Assembly (NCBI GenBank): GCA_964428885.1
Contig: CAYRZP010000106.1
Location: 1-7,088, forward strand
Reading direction: 5' to 3'
DNA: 7,088 nt
Origin: JAQVQN01 sp964428885
Lineage (GTDB): Bacteria > Verrucomicrobiota > Kiritimatiellia > RFP12 > UBA1067
Every line of letters starts with the position of its first letter. Position 1 is the stretch's first letter. A model generated the notes under the pieces. It saw only the letters and a list, made by a program, of their open reading frames with translations, was not told the origin of the DNA and did no database searches. Position numbers and translations under genes: made by a program. Positions 1 to 5,572 of the stretch are shown here, one piece after another.

Positions 1-1
1 C

Positions 2-337
2 GGCATCATCACCGGCAACGTGCGCGCCACCGCCTGGAGCAAGCTGCGCCACGCGCGGCTCGACCACGCCTTCACCTTCGGAGCTTACGGCGACGACCAC
101 CACAATCGCTCTGAAATCGTCGGCATCGCGCTGCGGCGCTCGCCGGCCCAGCCCCGCGTGCTGATCGGCGACACGCCGCTAGATGTCCAGGCCGCGCATG
201 ACAACAGGCTCAAGGCCGTGGCAGTGGCCACCGGCTGGGTCTCTGCCGCAGAACTCGCCGCCGCCGGCGCCGACCTGGTCCTCGATGACTTTTCCGACAC
301 CGAGAGCGCGCTCAGCCTGATCGACTCCTTGTCTTGA
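2..337 (+). CDS. HAD-superfamily phosphatase, C-terminal part (5' truncated by window edge)
   Basis: The visible 111 residues are the C-terminal half of a haloacid-dehalogenase-type hydrolase, probably a soluble cytoplasmic phosphatase of the phosphoglycolate phosphatase-like kind. The reading frame is open from base 2 and begins with GIITGN, the HAD motif II (T-G-N). Later comes IGDTPLDV (about 163-189), the acidic motif IV (GDxxxD) that binds the catalytic magnesium. Between them, where many HAD enzymes have a motif III lysine, this protein has DDHHNRSEI. A DDxxxR-(N/S)-E arrangement is, as I recall, typical of one HAD phosphatase subfamily, so it need not mean loss of activity. The nucleophile motif DxDxT lies upstream of the window. 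The gene ends at TGA 335-337. The GTG at 20 is internal to the conserved domain and is not the start. The substrate cannot be told from this fragment. Confidence 0.85.
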   Translation, partial: GIITGNVRATAWSKLRHARLDHAFTFGAYGDDHHNRSEIVGIALRRSPAQPRVLIGDTPLDVQAAHDNRLKAVAVATGWVSAAELAAAGADLVLDDFSDTESALSLIDSLS

Positions 338-347
338 GCTTGACTTA

Positions 348-364
348 TGGCGCGGTTGGCGCCA
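348..364 (+). terminator. Weak candidate terminator hairpin after the HAD gene
   Basis: TGGCGC (348-353) pairs with GCGCCA (359-364) around a 5-base loop, 10 bases after the HAD stop codon. A run of five T (375-379) follows, but only after a 10-base spacer, so it does not match a standard intrinsic terminator well. It could be a terminator, a 3'-end processing hairpin, or chance in GC-rich DNA. Confidence 0.25.
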
Positions 365-405
365 ATGATCAGGATTTTTCGATTAACCTGACAATGTATA
401 TAGAC

Positions 406-431
406 GGACGGCTCGGCGAGCCGTCCTTACC
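406..431 (-). repeat. Palindromic intergenic repeat, left copy (minus orientation)
   Basis: Bases 406-426 form a near-perfect palindrome: arm GGACGGCTC, centre GGC, arm GAGCCGTCC, giving a 9-bp stem with a 3-base loop. Read on the minus strand, the unit starts with a GGTAAGG tail (431 back to 425) and then enters the hairpin with core CTCGCCGAG. The same tail-plus-hairpin design recurs at 463-488 in the opposite orientation. This resembles REP-type elements, in which a short conserved tail flanks an imperfect palindrome. Confidence 0.8.
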
Positions 432-462
432 GGATCCGCCCGTGCACGGTTCGCCTGCGCAT

Positions 463-488
463 GGTAGGGCGGTCTCGCCGAGACCGCC
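463..488 (+). repeat. Palindromic intergenic repeat, right copy (plus orientation)
   Basis: GGTAGG (463-468) leads into a hairpin with arms GGCGGTCTC (468-476) and GAGACCGCC (480-488) around loop GCC. Aligned to the reverse complement of 406-431, the tail GGTA and core CTCGCCGAG are identical. Three base pairs of the stem differ on both sides so that pairing is kept (G-C to T-A, C-G to G-C, A-T to C-G). The two copies face each other across 31 bases (432-462), the arrangement called a REPIN when built from REP sequences. Confidence 0.8.
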
Positions 489-543
489 GCAAAACGAACC
501 AAATGAAAGCTACTTGGCGCATGGAGCAAACCGAACCGCATCC

Positions 544-574
544 TTGACGTAACCTGTCAGGTTTGGTTCACTAT
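544..574 (+). promoter_or_regulatory. Candidate promoter for the grpE-dnaJ-rsmE operon
   Basis: TTGACG (544-549) is a good match to a -35 box. The best -10 candidates are poor: TTCACT (567-572, spacing 17) or CACTAT (569-574, spacing 19), each matching TATAAT at about three of six positions. The site lies about 90 bases upstream of the grpE start. I see no CIRCE element (TTAGCACTC-N9-GAGTGCTAA), the usual HrcA operator of heat-shock operons. A heat-shock sigma factor promoter is possible but is not shown by the sequence. Confidence 0.3.
551..563. promoter_or_regulatory. Palindrome inside the putative promoter spacer, possible operator
   Basis: AACCTGTCAGGTT is a perfect 6+1+6 palindrome located between the candidate -35 and -10 boxes, a usual position for a repressor site. 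A related AACCTGACA lies at 385-393, just before TATATA. The regulator cannot be named. Confidence 0.3.
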
Positions 575-614
575 TCACTCGTTTTCTCGCCGGAACCAAG
601 AAGTTTTCGGCACT

Positions 615-633
615 TCTGCGGCTGTGCCGCAGA
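615..633 (+). other. Perfect 8-bp hairpin in the grpE leader
   Basis: TCTGCGGC (615-622) and GCCGCAGA (626-633) pair perfectly around loop TGT. The hairpin ends 10 bases before the putative ribosome binding site (644-649). There is no T run, so it is not an intrinsic terminator. It may stabilise the mRNA, mark a processing site, or influence translation of grpE. Confidence 0.45.
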
Positions 634-643
634 TCTGCTGGCT

Positions 644-649
644 GAAGGA
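644..649 (+). promoter_or_regulatory. Ribosome binding site that decides the grpE start
   Basis: GAAGGA lies 10 bases before ATG 660. This supports ATG 660 over the in-frame GTG at 624, which sits inside the hairpin loop region and has no Shine-Dalgarno sequence. Confidence 0.5.
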
Positions 650-659
650 TGCCCGCAAC

Positions 660-1328
660 ATGTCTTTGTACACAAAAAAACACAAACACCGTTCGGACGA
701 AAACCCGATCCCTGATGAACAGCCATCTCAACCGGCATCCGCAGGCGCTGAGTCCGCCCCGGAGCCAGCCGCGAATGCCGCGGCGGCGGCAGCGTCCGGC
801 ACAACGGACCAGCCCGACGGTCTCCAGCCCCGCCTCGCGCCGGAATCCTCGGAACTGGCATCGCTCAAGGACCGCTACGCCCGCCTGCTGGCGGATTTCG
901 ACAATTACCGCAAACGCCAGGCGCGTGACCGGGAAGAACTGGTCAAGCGCGCCAACAGCGACCTGCTCCGAGACCTGCTGCCGGTCTTAGACCACCTGGA
1001 ACTGGCGCTCGCCAAAGCGGCTGACCCGGCGGATCCCTTTGTAACAGGCGTCAGGCTGGTGTACGACCAGCTACTCGCGATTTTGAACAATTACGAGATG
1101 CGGCCGTTGGACACGGCGGGGGAACCCTTTGATCCGGCCTTTCACGAGGCACTCTCACAAATGCCGTCGGAGACCGTGCCCGCTCATGTTGTGATCGAAC
1201 AGTTCCGCCGCGGGTGGCTGCTGGCCGGCAGGCTCATGCGTCCAGCGCAAGTGATCGTTTCATCCGGCCTGCCAAAAACGGCGCCCGCCGATGCTGCGAC
1301 CGAGGCCGACGGACAGCCCGACGCGTAA
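660..1328 (+). CDS. grpE: GrpE, nucleotide exchange factor of the DnaK chaperone
   Basis: The 222-residue protein matches GrpE, the cytoplasmic dimer that releases ADP from DnaK so that the Hsp70 cycle can continue. Residues 1 to about 60 are low-complexity, rich in Ala, Pro, Glu and Ser, as in the disordered N-termini of many GrpE proteins. A long helical coiled-coil region follows, with DFDNYRKRQARDREEL and LLRDLLPVLDHLELAL. The C-terminal beta domain carries GEPFDPAFHEAL and GWLLAGRLMRPAQVIVSSG, close to the family signature (FDPxxHEA ... GYxLxxRVLRPAxVxV). The length is normal. The gene starts the chaperone cluster, with dnaJ 45 bases downstream. DnaK is not in the window. A short Ala/Asp-rich tail follows the conserved domain. 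Confidence 0.96.
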   Translation: MSLYTKKHKHRSDENPIPDEQPSQPASAGAESAPEPAANAAAAAASGTTDQPDGLQPRLAPESSELASLKDRYARLLADFDNYRKRQARDREELVKRANSDLLRDLLPVLDHLELALAKAADPADPFVTGVRLVYDQLLAILNNYEMRPLDTAGEPFDPAFHEALSQMPSETVPAHVVIEQFRRGWLLAGRLMRPAQVIVSSGLPKTAPADAATEADGQPDA

Positions 1329-1338
1329 CATAACCCCG

Positions 1339-1356
1339 GCCGGTTCCTACACCGGC
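1339..1356 (+). other. Small hairpin between grpE and dnaJ
   Basis: GCCGGT (1339-1344) and ACCGGC (1351-1356) pair around TCCTAC. It lies in the 45-base grpE-dnaJ spacer, 17 bases before the dnaJ ATG, and has no T run. It might affect mRNA processing or dnaJ translation. A 6-bp GC stem is also easy to find by chance here. Confidence 0.25.
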
Positions 1357-1373
1357 ATGCATGTGAATCTTAT

Positions 1374-2561
1374 ATGGCAACCAAACGCGATTATTACGAA
1401 GTTCTGGGCGTCTCGAAAAGCGCCACAGCCGATGAGGTCAAAAAGGCGTACCGCAAGCTCGCCATGCAGTACCACCCCGACCGCAACCCGAACAACAAGG
1501 ACGCCGCAGAGAAATTCAAAGAGGTGTGCGAGGCTTACGAGGTGTTGAGCGACGCCGACAAACGCCAGCGCTATGACCAGTTCGGCCACGCTGGCATGAA
1601 GTCCGCATTCGGGCCGGGCGGCTTCGATTTCGGACGCGATTTTTCCCATATGCAGGACATCGATCTGCAGGACATTCTCGGTTCTGTTTTCGGCGGCGGG
1701 TTCGGCGACATTTTCGGCGGAGGCGGACGCCGACGCTCGCGCAACCCCGACGCGGCCCAGCGCGGCGACGATCTGCGTTTCGACTTGGAGATCGACCTGG
1801 AGGAGGCTGTCTTTGGTTCTGAGCGCGAAGTTGACCTGAATGTCAACGACACCTGCGACTCTTGCCGCGGCACAGGCGCAGCCGCCGGCTCCCGACAAGA
1901 GACCTGCCAGCAGTGCGGCGGTCACGGCGTTGTGGTCGTAGGCGGCGGTTTCATACAGATGCGCCAGACCTGCCCGGTCTGCCGCGGCCAAGGCACGATC
2001 ATCCGCAATCCCTGCAAGAAGTGCGGAGGCTCAGGCCGCGTCAAGACCCCGCGGCACATCGCCTTGCGCATCCCGAAAGGTGTGGAGACCGGATCGCGCC
2101 TGCGCCTATCCGGCAAAGGCGAGAGCGGCCTGCGCGGCGGCCCCGCAGGCGACCTCTACGTGGTCCTGCACGTGCGCGAACACGAGATCTTTCAGCGCGA
2201 GGACGACGATCTCGCATGCACGGTTCATGTTTCGCCGGCGCGCGCGGCGCTGGGCGGCGACATCGAGATCCCCACGCCGGACGGGCACGCCCGTATCAAG
2301 CTGCCAGCCGGCACCCCCAACGGGAAAATTTTCCGCCTGCGCGGCAAGGGCATGCCCAACCTCAACAGCGGCTGCGGTGACCTCCATGTGCGCGTGGAGA
2401 TCGAGGTGCCGGCCAACCTCTCATCAAAACAGAGGCGGGCGCTGGAAGAGTTCGAAAGCCTCACTTCAAACTCCAACTACCCCGAGGCGGCCAAACGTGC
2501 CAAGGCCATAGAGACCTTTTACGCCCGGCGCGACACCCTTCGCAAACACACCGGCGAATAA
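1374..2561 (+). CDS. dnaJ: DnaJ (Hsp40), type I co-chaperone
   Basis: This 395-residue protein has the full type I DnaJ architecture. The J domain (about 5-70) contains the HPD motif at residues 34-36, which stimulates the DnaK ATPase, and ends in the usual KRQRYDQFGHAG. A Gly/Phe-rich linker (about 77-120, with repeated FGGG and DIFGGG) follows. Four CxxCxGxG zinc-binding repeats span about 161-221: CDSCRGTG, CQQCGGHG, CPVCRGQG and CKKCGGSG, all intact. The C-terminal substrate-binding domains include IPKGVETGSRLRLSGKGE and GDLYVVLHV. DnaJ binds unfolded protein and hands it to DnaK in the cytoplasm. The start MATKRDYYEVLGV is canonical and no in-frame start lies between it and the grpE stop, yet no Shine-Dalgarno sequence precedes it. 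rsmE begins 5 bases after the stop. Confidence 0.98.
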   Translation: MATKRDYYEVLGVSKSATADEVKKAYRKLAMQYHPDRNPNNKDAAEKFKEVCEAYEVLSDADKRQRYDQFGHAGMKSAFGPGGFDFGRDFSHMQDIDLQDILGSVFGGGFGDIFGGGGRRRSRNPDAAQRGDDLRFDLEIDLEEAVFGSEREVDLNVNDTCDSCRGTGAAAGSRQETCQQCGGHGVVVVGGGFIQMRQTCPVCRGQGTIIRNPCKKCGGSGRVKTPRHIALRIPKGVETGSRLRLSGKGESGLRGGPAGDLYVVLHVREHEIFQREDDDLACTVHVSPARAALGGDIEIPTPDGHARIKLPAGTPNGKIFRLRGKGMPNLNSGCGDLHVRVEIEVPANLSSKQRRALEEFESLTSNSNYPEAAKRAKAIETFYARRDTLRKHTGE

Positions 2562-2566
2562 AACTC

Positions 2567-3200
2567 ATGCACCGCTGCCTCGTGACAACCGCACAGTTGC
2601 TCGCCGAGACCTGCAAACTCGGGCGTGACGAGGCGCGCCACCTGAAAAACGTCTTGCGGATCAAACCCGGAGCCCAGGTGACCCTCTTTGACGGACACGG
2701 CCACACGCGCACCGCCGCTGTCGCCGCGATCGCCAAGGACAGCCTCGCCTTCGCCGCCCAAGAACCTGTCCGGACATGGCCCCGCCCTTCATGCCGGATC
2801 ACCCTCTTCGCCTGCGTCAGCAAAGGCGGGCGCATGGACTGGACCGTAGAAAAAGCCGTGGAACTCGGCGCCGGACGCATCGTGCCGGTTATCTCTGAGC
2901 GGACTGTCGTGCGGTTAGACGCCGTGGATGGCGCCGCCAAGGCCGGACGCTGGACGCGCGTGGCCGAAGATGCCGCCCGCCAGTGCCAAGCCGCCTGGCT
3001 GCCCGAGATCCTTGCGCCCGTGTCTGCGCTCGAAAGTCTGGGCTTGGTCAAGGAGGCCGCGCCGGTGTTCGTGGCCGCGTTGTCGCCCGACGCGATCCCG
3101 CTGCGCCAAGCGCTGGCAGGACACGCCGCGCCGCCCGCCCGGGCCGGCTGGTTCGTCGGGCCTGAGGGCGACTTCACCGCTGACGAAATGCAGGAGCTGC
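2567..3200 (+). CDS. rsmE: RsmE, 16S rRNA (uracil-1498-N3)-methyltransferase, 3' end lost in assembly gap
   Basis: The 211 visible residues match RsmE, a SPOUT-fold enzyme that uses S-adenosylmethionine to methylate N3 of U1498 in 16S rRNA, a base in the decoding region of the small subunit. Diagnostic stretches are the N-terminal PUA-like part (DEARHLKNVLRIKPGAQVTLFDG), KGGRMDWTVEKAVELGAGRIVPVISERTV, WTRVAEDAARQC and GWFVGPEGDFTADEM. The GPEGDF loop (residues 198-203) is part of the knotted cofactor site; Asp replaces the second Gly of the commoner GPEGGF, a variant I recall from other phyla. About 35-45 C-terminal residues, including the expected LGxxILRxETA motif, are missing into the N run. 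None of the three frames after the gap continues it. It starts 5 bases after dnaJ without a visible Shine-Dalgarno, so translation may be coupled to dnaJ. Confidence 0.94.
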
Positions 3201-3300
3201 NNNNNNNNNNNNNNNNNNNNNNNNNNNNNNNNNNNNNNNNNNNNNNNNNNNNNNNNNNNNNNNNNNNNNNNNNNNNNNNNNNNNNNNNNNNNNNNNNNNN
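3201..3300. other. Assembly gap of exactly 100 N
   Basis: One hundred consecutive N separate the truncated rsmE from a TonB receptor that lacks its N-terminus. A length of exactly 100 is the customary placeholder for a scaffold gap of unknown size. The missing rsmE tail (over 100 bases by family length) plus the start and signal peptide of the receptor cannot fit in 100 bases, so the real distance must be larger. Further genes could be hidden here. Confidence 0.97.
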
Positions 3301-5382
3301 GCATGCGCCCTGCCGGGACTGCCGCAGACCAACGCCTTGCCCGCTCACCCCGGCATCGTGGTCGTCGTCGAAGGCACACCGATCTCGAAATACCGCGCCG
3401 AGGCGGTCTCGACCGCCACATTATTTGACGCGCCTCCGGAAGAGATCCCGTCTTTCGTCGATGTGCTCACAGAGGACTTCATCAGGGAGATGAACCCGAC
3501 CGACCTGTATGACCTGCTGCGCAATCAGGCTGGAATCTTCGCCTCAGGCGGCAAGTCGCCGCAGGATCGCAACCCCGGGGTCTTCGCCATTCGCGGCATG
3601 GGCGGATCAGAACCCAAACTCGACGGAACGCTGAGTTTCTCCGGTGCCATGGGGCTGTTCATGGATCCCGCCGCTTTCGAGCGGGTCGAGATCATCAAGG
3701 GGCCGATCGGCGCGACTGTCGGCGGCACGGCCAACTCCATGGGAGACGCTGTCGGCGCGGGCGGCAGCGTCAACCTGGTTCTGAAGCAGCCCTCGCTAGA
3801 CACGCAATTCTACCGTCTCACCCCCCGCGCCTCGTTCGGCGAAGACATTCAGCGCTATCGCTTCGGCTTTGACTTGAACGAGCCTCTGGCCGAAGAAAAA
3901 TTCGCGGCCCGTCTCCCCGGCAACATCGACTGCGCCAAACCCTTCTGGCTGCCGGGCTCTTACCGCTGGCGCGAATCGTATTTCATCGCCCCGTCCGTCC
4001 TCATGCAGGTGCGCGACGATCTGCGCATCGGCGTCAACCTCACCCTCCAGCACACCGACGCGCCCGGTTACCAGGGCATACCGACCTGCCGCGGCAAACC
4101 GCTGCCCGGCTACTCTTGGGACTCGGATCTCGCGCCTTACGACGCGCGCGACATCTACTACGGCATGACCTTGCAGCCCTACGTCGAATGGGACGCCAAC
4201 TCTTGGCTGAAACTGCGCAGCGGCTTCGGCTACGCCCTCTCCGACATCGAGTTCGAGCACATCGGGAACGGAGGCTCGTATTATGACACCCGCACCAAGA
4301 CGCTTAACCTGCAAGCCCCGTTAAACTTCGAACACTCTGAGGGCGACACGCTGACCCGTTCGTGGAACGTCTACGAGCGCGCCACCGCGAAGTTCGACAC
4401 CGGCCCCGCCGCGCACACCCTGGTCGGGCAGGCCGACTACAACCGGCGGGTCTCGCAAGGCCGCTCGACCTTCGGGAATTACAATGACCCCTACACGAAG
4501 GGAAAGCCGACCGGCACACGCACCGACCTGCAGAAATACGGCTTACTCGCACAAGACTATATCTCGCTGTGGAAATTCCGCTTTTTGGGCGGCGCCCGCT
4601 ACGATCATGACGTGAGCGACCTGGGCAACACGGCCGACTCGCTCTCACCGCGCGGCGGCGTGAGCTTTGTCGCGACCGACTGGCTGATCCCCTTCGCGAA
4701 CGTCTCCGTCACCGAAGCCTCAAACATGGGCAAACGGGGCCGGGCCGTCGCGACAACTAAAGCCACGGAATTGACCTCGTCATGGCGCGCCACGCAGTAC
4801 GAGGGCGGCGTGCGTGTCGCTCCGGCCAAAGACCTTTGGATCACGACCTCGTATTATATGATCCGGCAAGAGGACCTTCCCGTTTCGTACGACAACGGCA
4901 TCACCTACGAAATAGAGGGTGAGAACGAGTCGCAAGGCGTCGAACTTTCCATGTCCGGGAACGTCACCGCGAACTGGTCCGTCTATGCCGCCTACGCCTA
5001 CAACGAATACGAGAACAGGGCCACCGGGATCAAGTTCGACCGCTTCCCTCCGCACTCGCTCACAGCCTCCACCTCGTACCGCCTCACCCGCGGTGTGCTG
5101 AATGACATCGTGGCCGGATTCGGCTACCGCTACCGCCACAAGTACTTCACGACGATGCAAGGCAACTACATCGGCGAGGATTTTTACATCGAAGACTCGC
5201 ACGTCTTCGACTGCTCGCTGGACATTCCGCTGAACAAATTCGGCGGCTCGAAAGATGTCATCCTCTCCCTCGCCGTAAAAAATATCTTCGACGAGCGCTA
5301 CATCGAGTCCAACCGCCACTACTACCAGTGCTTCCCGGGCGAGCCCCGCACTTTCGAACTCGCGCTCCAAGCCAAGTTCTGA
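3301..5382 (+). CDS. TonB-dependent outer-membrane receptor, siderophore-receptor type (5' end in gap)
   Basis: The 693 visible residues form the plug and 22-strand barrel of a TonB-dependent receptor, an outer-membrane importer energised by TonB-ExbB-ExbD. After the gap, a stretch that may end the signal peptide leads to PGIVVVVEGTPI (from about 3349), a plausible TonB box. The plug contains EIPSFVDVLTEDFI, DLYDLLRNQAGIF, VFAIRGMGG, ERVEIIKGPIGATVGG and GGSVNLVLKQP. The barrel ends with AVKNIFDERYIESN, GEPRTFELALQAKF and a terminal Phe, the usual signal for outer-membrane assembly. Overall pattern and size fit ferric-siderophore receptors (FhuE/FpvA-like), but the ligand cannot be assigned. 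Cysteines at visible residues 211 and 263 could form an extracellular-loop disulphide. Whether an N-terminal signalling (STN) domain exists is hidden by the gap. The TTG at 3337 is not the true start. pstS follows after 190 bases. Confidence 0.92.
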   Translation, partial: ACALPGLPQTNALPAHPGIVVVVEGTPISKYRAEAVSTATLFDAPPEEIPSFVDVLTEDFIREMNPTDLYDLLRNQAGIFASGGKSPQDRNPGVFAIRGMGGSEPKLDGTLSFSGAMGLFMDPAAFERVEIIKGPIGATVGGTANSMGDAVGAGGSVNLVLKQPSLDTQFYRLTPRASFGEDIQRYRFGFDLNEPLAEEKFAARLPGNIDCAKPFWLPGSYRWRESYFIAPSVLMQVRDDLRIGVNLTLQHTDAPGYQGIPTCRGKPLPGYSWDSDLAPYDARDIYYGMTLQPYVEWDANSWLKLRSGFGYALSDIEFEHIGNGGSYYDTRTKTLNLQAPLNFEHSEGDTLTRSWNVYERATAKFDTGPAAHTLVGQADYNRRVSQGRSTFGNYNDPYTKGKPTGTRTDLQKYGLLAQDYISLWKFRFLGGARYDHDVSDLGNTADSLSPRGGVSFVATDWLIPFANVSVTEASNMGKRGRAVATTKATELTSSWRATQYEGGVRVAPAKDLWITTSYYMIRQEDLPVSYDNGITYEIEGENESQGVELSMSGNVTANWSVYAAYAYNEYENRATGIKFDRFPPHSLTASTSYRLTRGVLNDIVAGFGYRYRHKYFTTMQGNYIGEDFYIEDSHVFDCSLDIPLNKFGGSKDVILSLAVKNIFDERYIESNRHYYQCFPGEPRTFELALQAKF

Positions 5383-5472
5383 GATCCTCGGTGGCCGTAG
5401 TTACGTGTTCACCGCGACGGCGCGCAACCTAATTTCTAAATATGATAATCACGCCCCCATTCTTTCCCCCGC

Positions 5473-5494
5473 CTTAACAGAAAACTAACACAAA
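5473..5494 (+). promoter_or_regulatory. Putative Pho box (PhoB/PhoP-type direct repeat) upstream of pstS
   Basis: CTTAACA-GAAA-ACTAACA-CAAA forms two 11-base units, each a 7-base half site ending in TAACA followed by a 4-base A-rich spacer. This is the architecture of Pho boxes (7-bp repeats with 11-bp periodicity, as in CTGTCAT-N4-CTGTCAT or TTAACA-type repeats). It lies 78 bases before the pstS start, in front of the classic Pho-regulated gene. The best -10-like sequence, TCTAAT (5523-5528), is 32 bases downstream of the second half site, farther than in enteric Pho promoters. The function is inferred; only the repeat is seen. Confidence 0.45.
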
Positions 5495-5519
5495 ATGCGT
5501 CGCCATGCGCATGTCGGTT

Positions 5520-5533
5520 TGATCTAATGATCA
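5520..5533. promoter_or_regulatory. Inverted repeat overlapping a -10-like sequence upstream of pstS
   Basis: TGATC (5520-5524) and GATCA (5529-5533) flank TAAT, and TCTAAT (5523-5528) inside it resembles a -10 box. There is no good -35 box 17 bases upstream, which would suit an activator-dependent promoter. This could be a small operator or chance. Confidence 0.25.
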
Positions 5534-5560
5534 CTTTCTACGACCCTTCAGCAAACTGAC

Positions 5561-5566
5561 AGGAGG
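5561..5566 (+). promoter_or_regulatory. Strong ribosome binding site of pstS
   Basis: AGGAGG, a full Shine-Dalgarno core, lies 6 bases before ATG 5573. It fixes the pstS start and is by far the best ribosome binding site in the window, consistent with high expression of a binding protein. Confidence 0.85.
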
Positions 5567-5572
5567 CAAACC

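Larger units (their letters stand above)
338..659. other. Non-coding region between the HAD gene and grpE
   Basis: These 322 bases hold no convincing gene. In order they contain a short hairpin after the HAD gene (348-364), an AT-richer stretch with TATATA at 397-402, an inverted pair of GC-rich palindromes (406-488), several GAACC-containing repeats (from 495, 532 and 592), a promoter-like TTGACG (544-549) with a palindrome just downstream (551-563), and a perfect 8-bp hairpin (615-633) ahead of the grpE ribosome binding site. One frame stays open from about 334 to 552, but it runs straight through the palindromic repeats and has no protein-like composition. Confidence 0.8.

Noticed and set aside
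334..552. A 72-codon open frame after the HAD gene
   Set aside because: It starts at a TTG overlapping the HAD stop, has no ribosome binding site, and runs through the two palindromic repeats. The composition is not protein-like.
624..659. Upstream GTG start for grpE adding 12 residues
   Set aside because: The GTG lies in a hairpin and has no Shine-Dalgarno sequence. ATG 660 has GAAGGA 10 bases upstream.
1347..1991. Long minus-strand frame opposite dnaJ
   Set aside because: It is a shadow of the dnaJ coding sequence, with Ala/Val-rich composition and no family resemblance.
3158..3175. RsmE GPEGDF instead of GPEGGF as an active-site defect
   Set aside because: I recall the Asp variant as common in RsmE proteins of several phyla, and the rest of the motif is intact.
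3337..3339. TTG as the true start of the TonB receptor
   Set aside because: The frame is open back to the gap, and a start here would leave no signal peptide before the TonB box, which an outer-membrane receptor needs.
3301..3493. Continuation of rsmE after the N gap
   Set aside because: The frame that joins across 100 N gives an Arg/Ser/Pro-rich sequence unlike the RsmE C-terminus, and the receptor occupies this region in another frame.
5389..5414. Terminator after the TonB receptor (CGGTG / CACCG)
   Set aside because: The stem is only 5 bp with a 16-base loop and is not followed by a T run.
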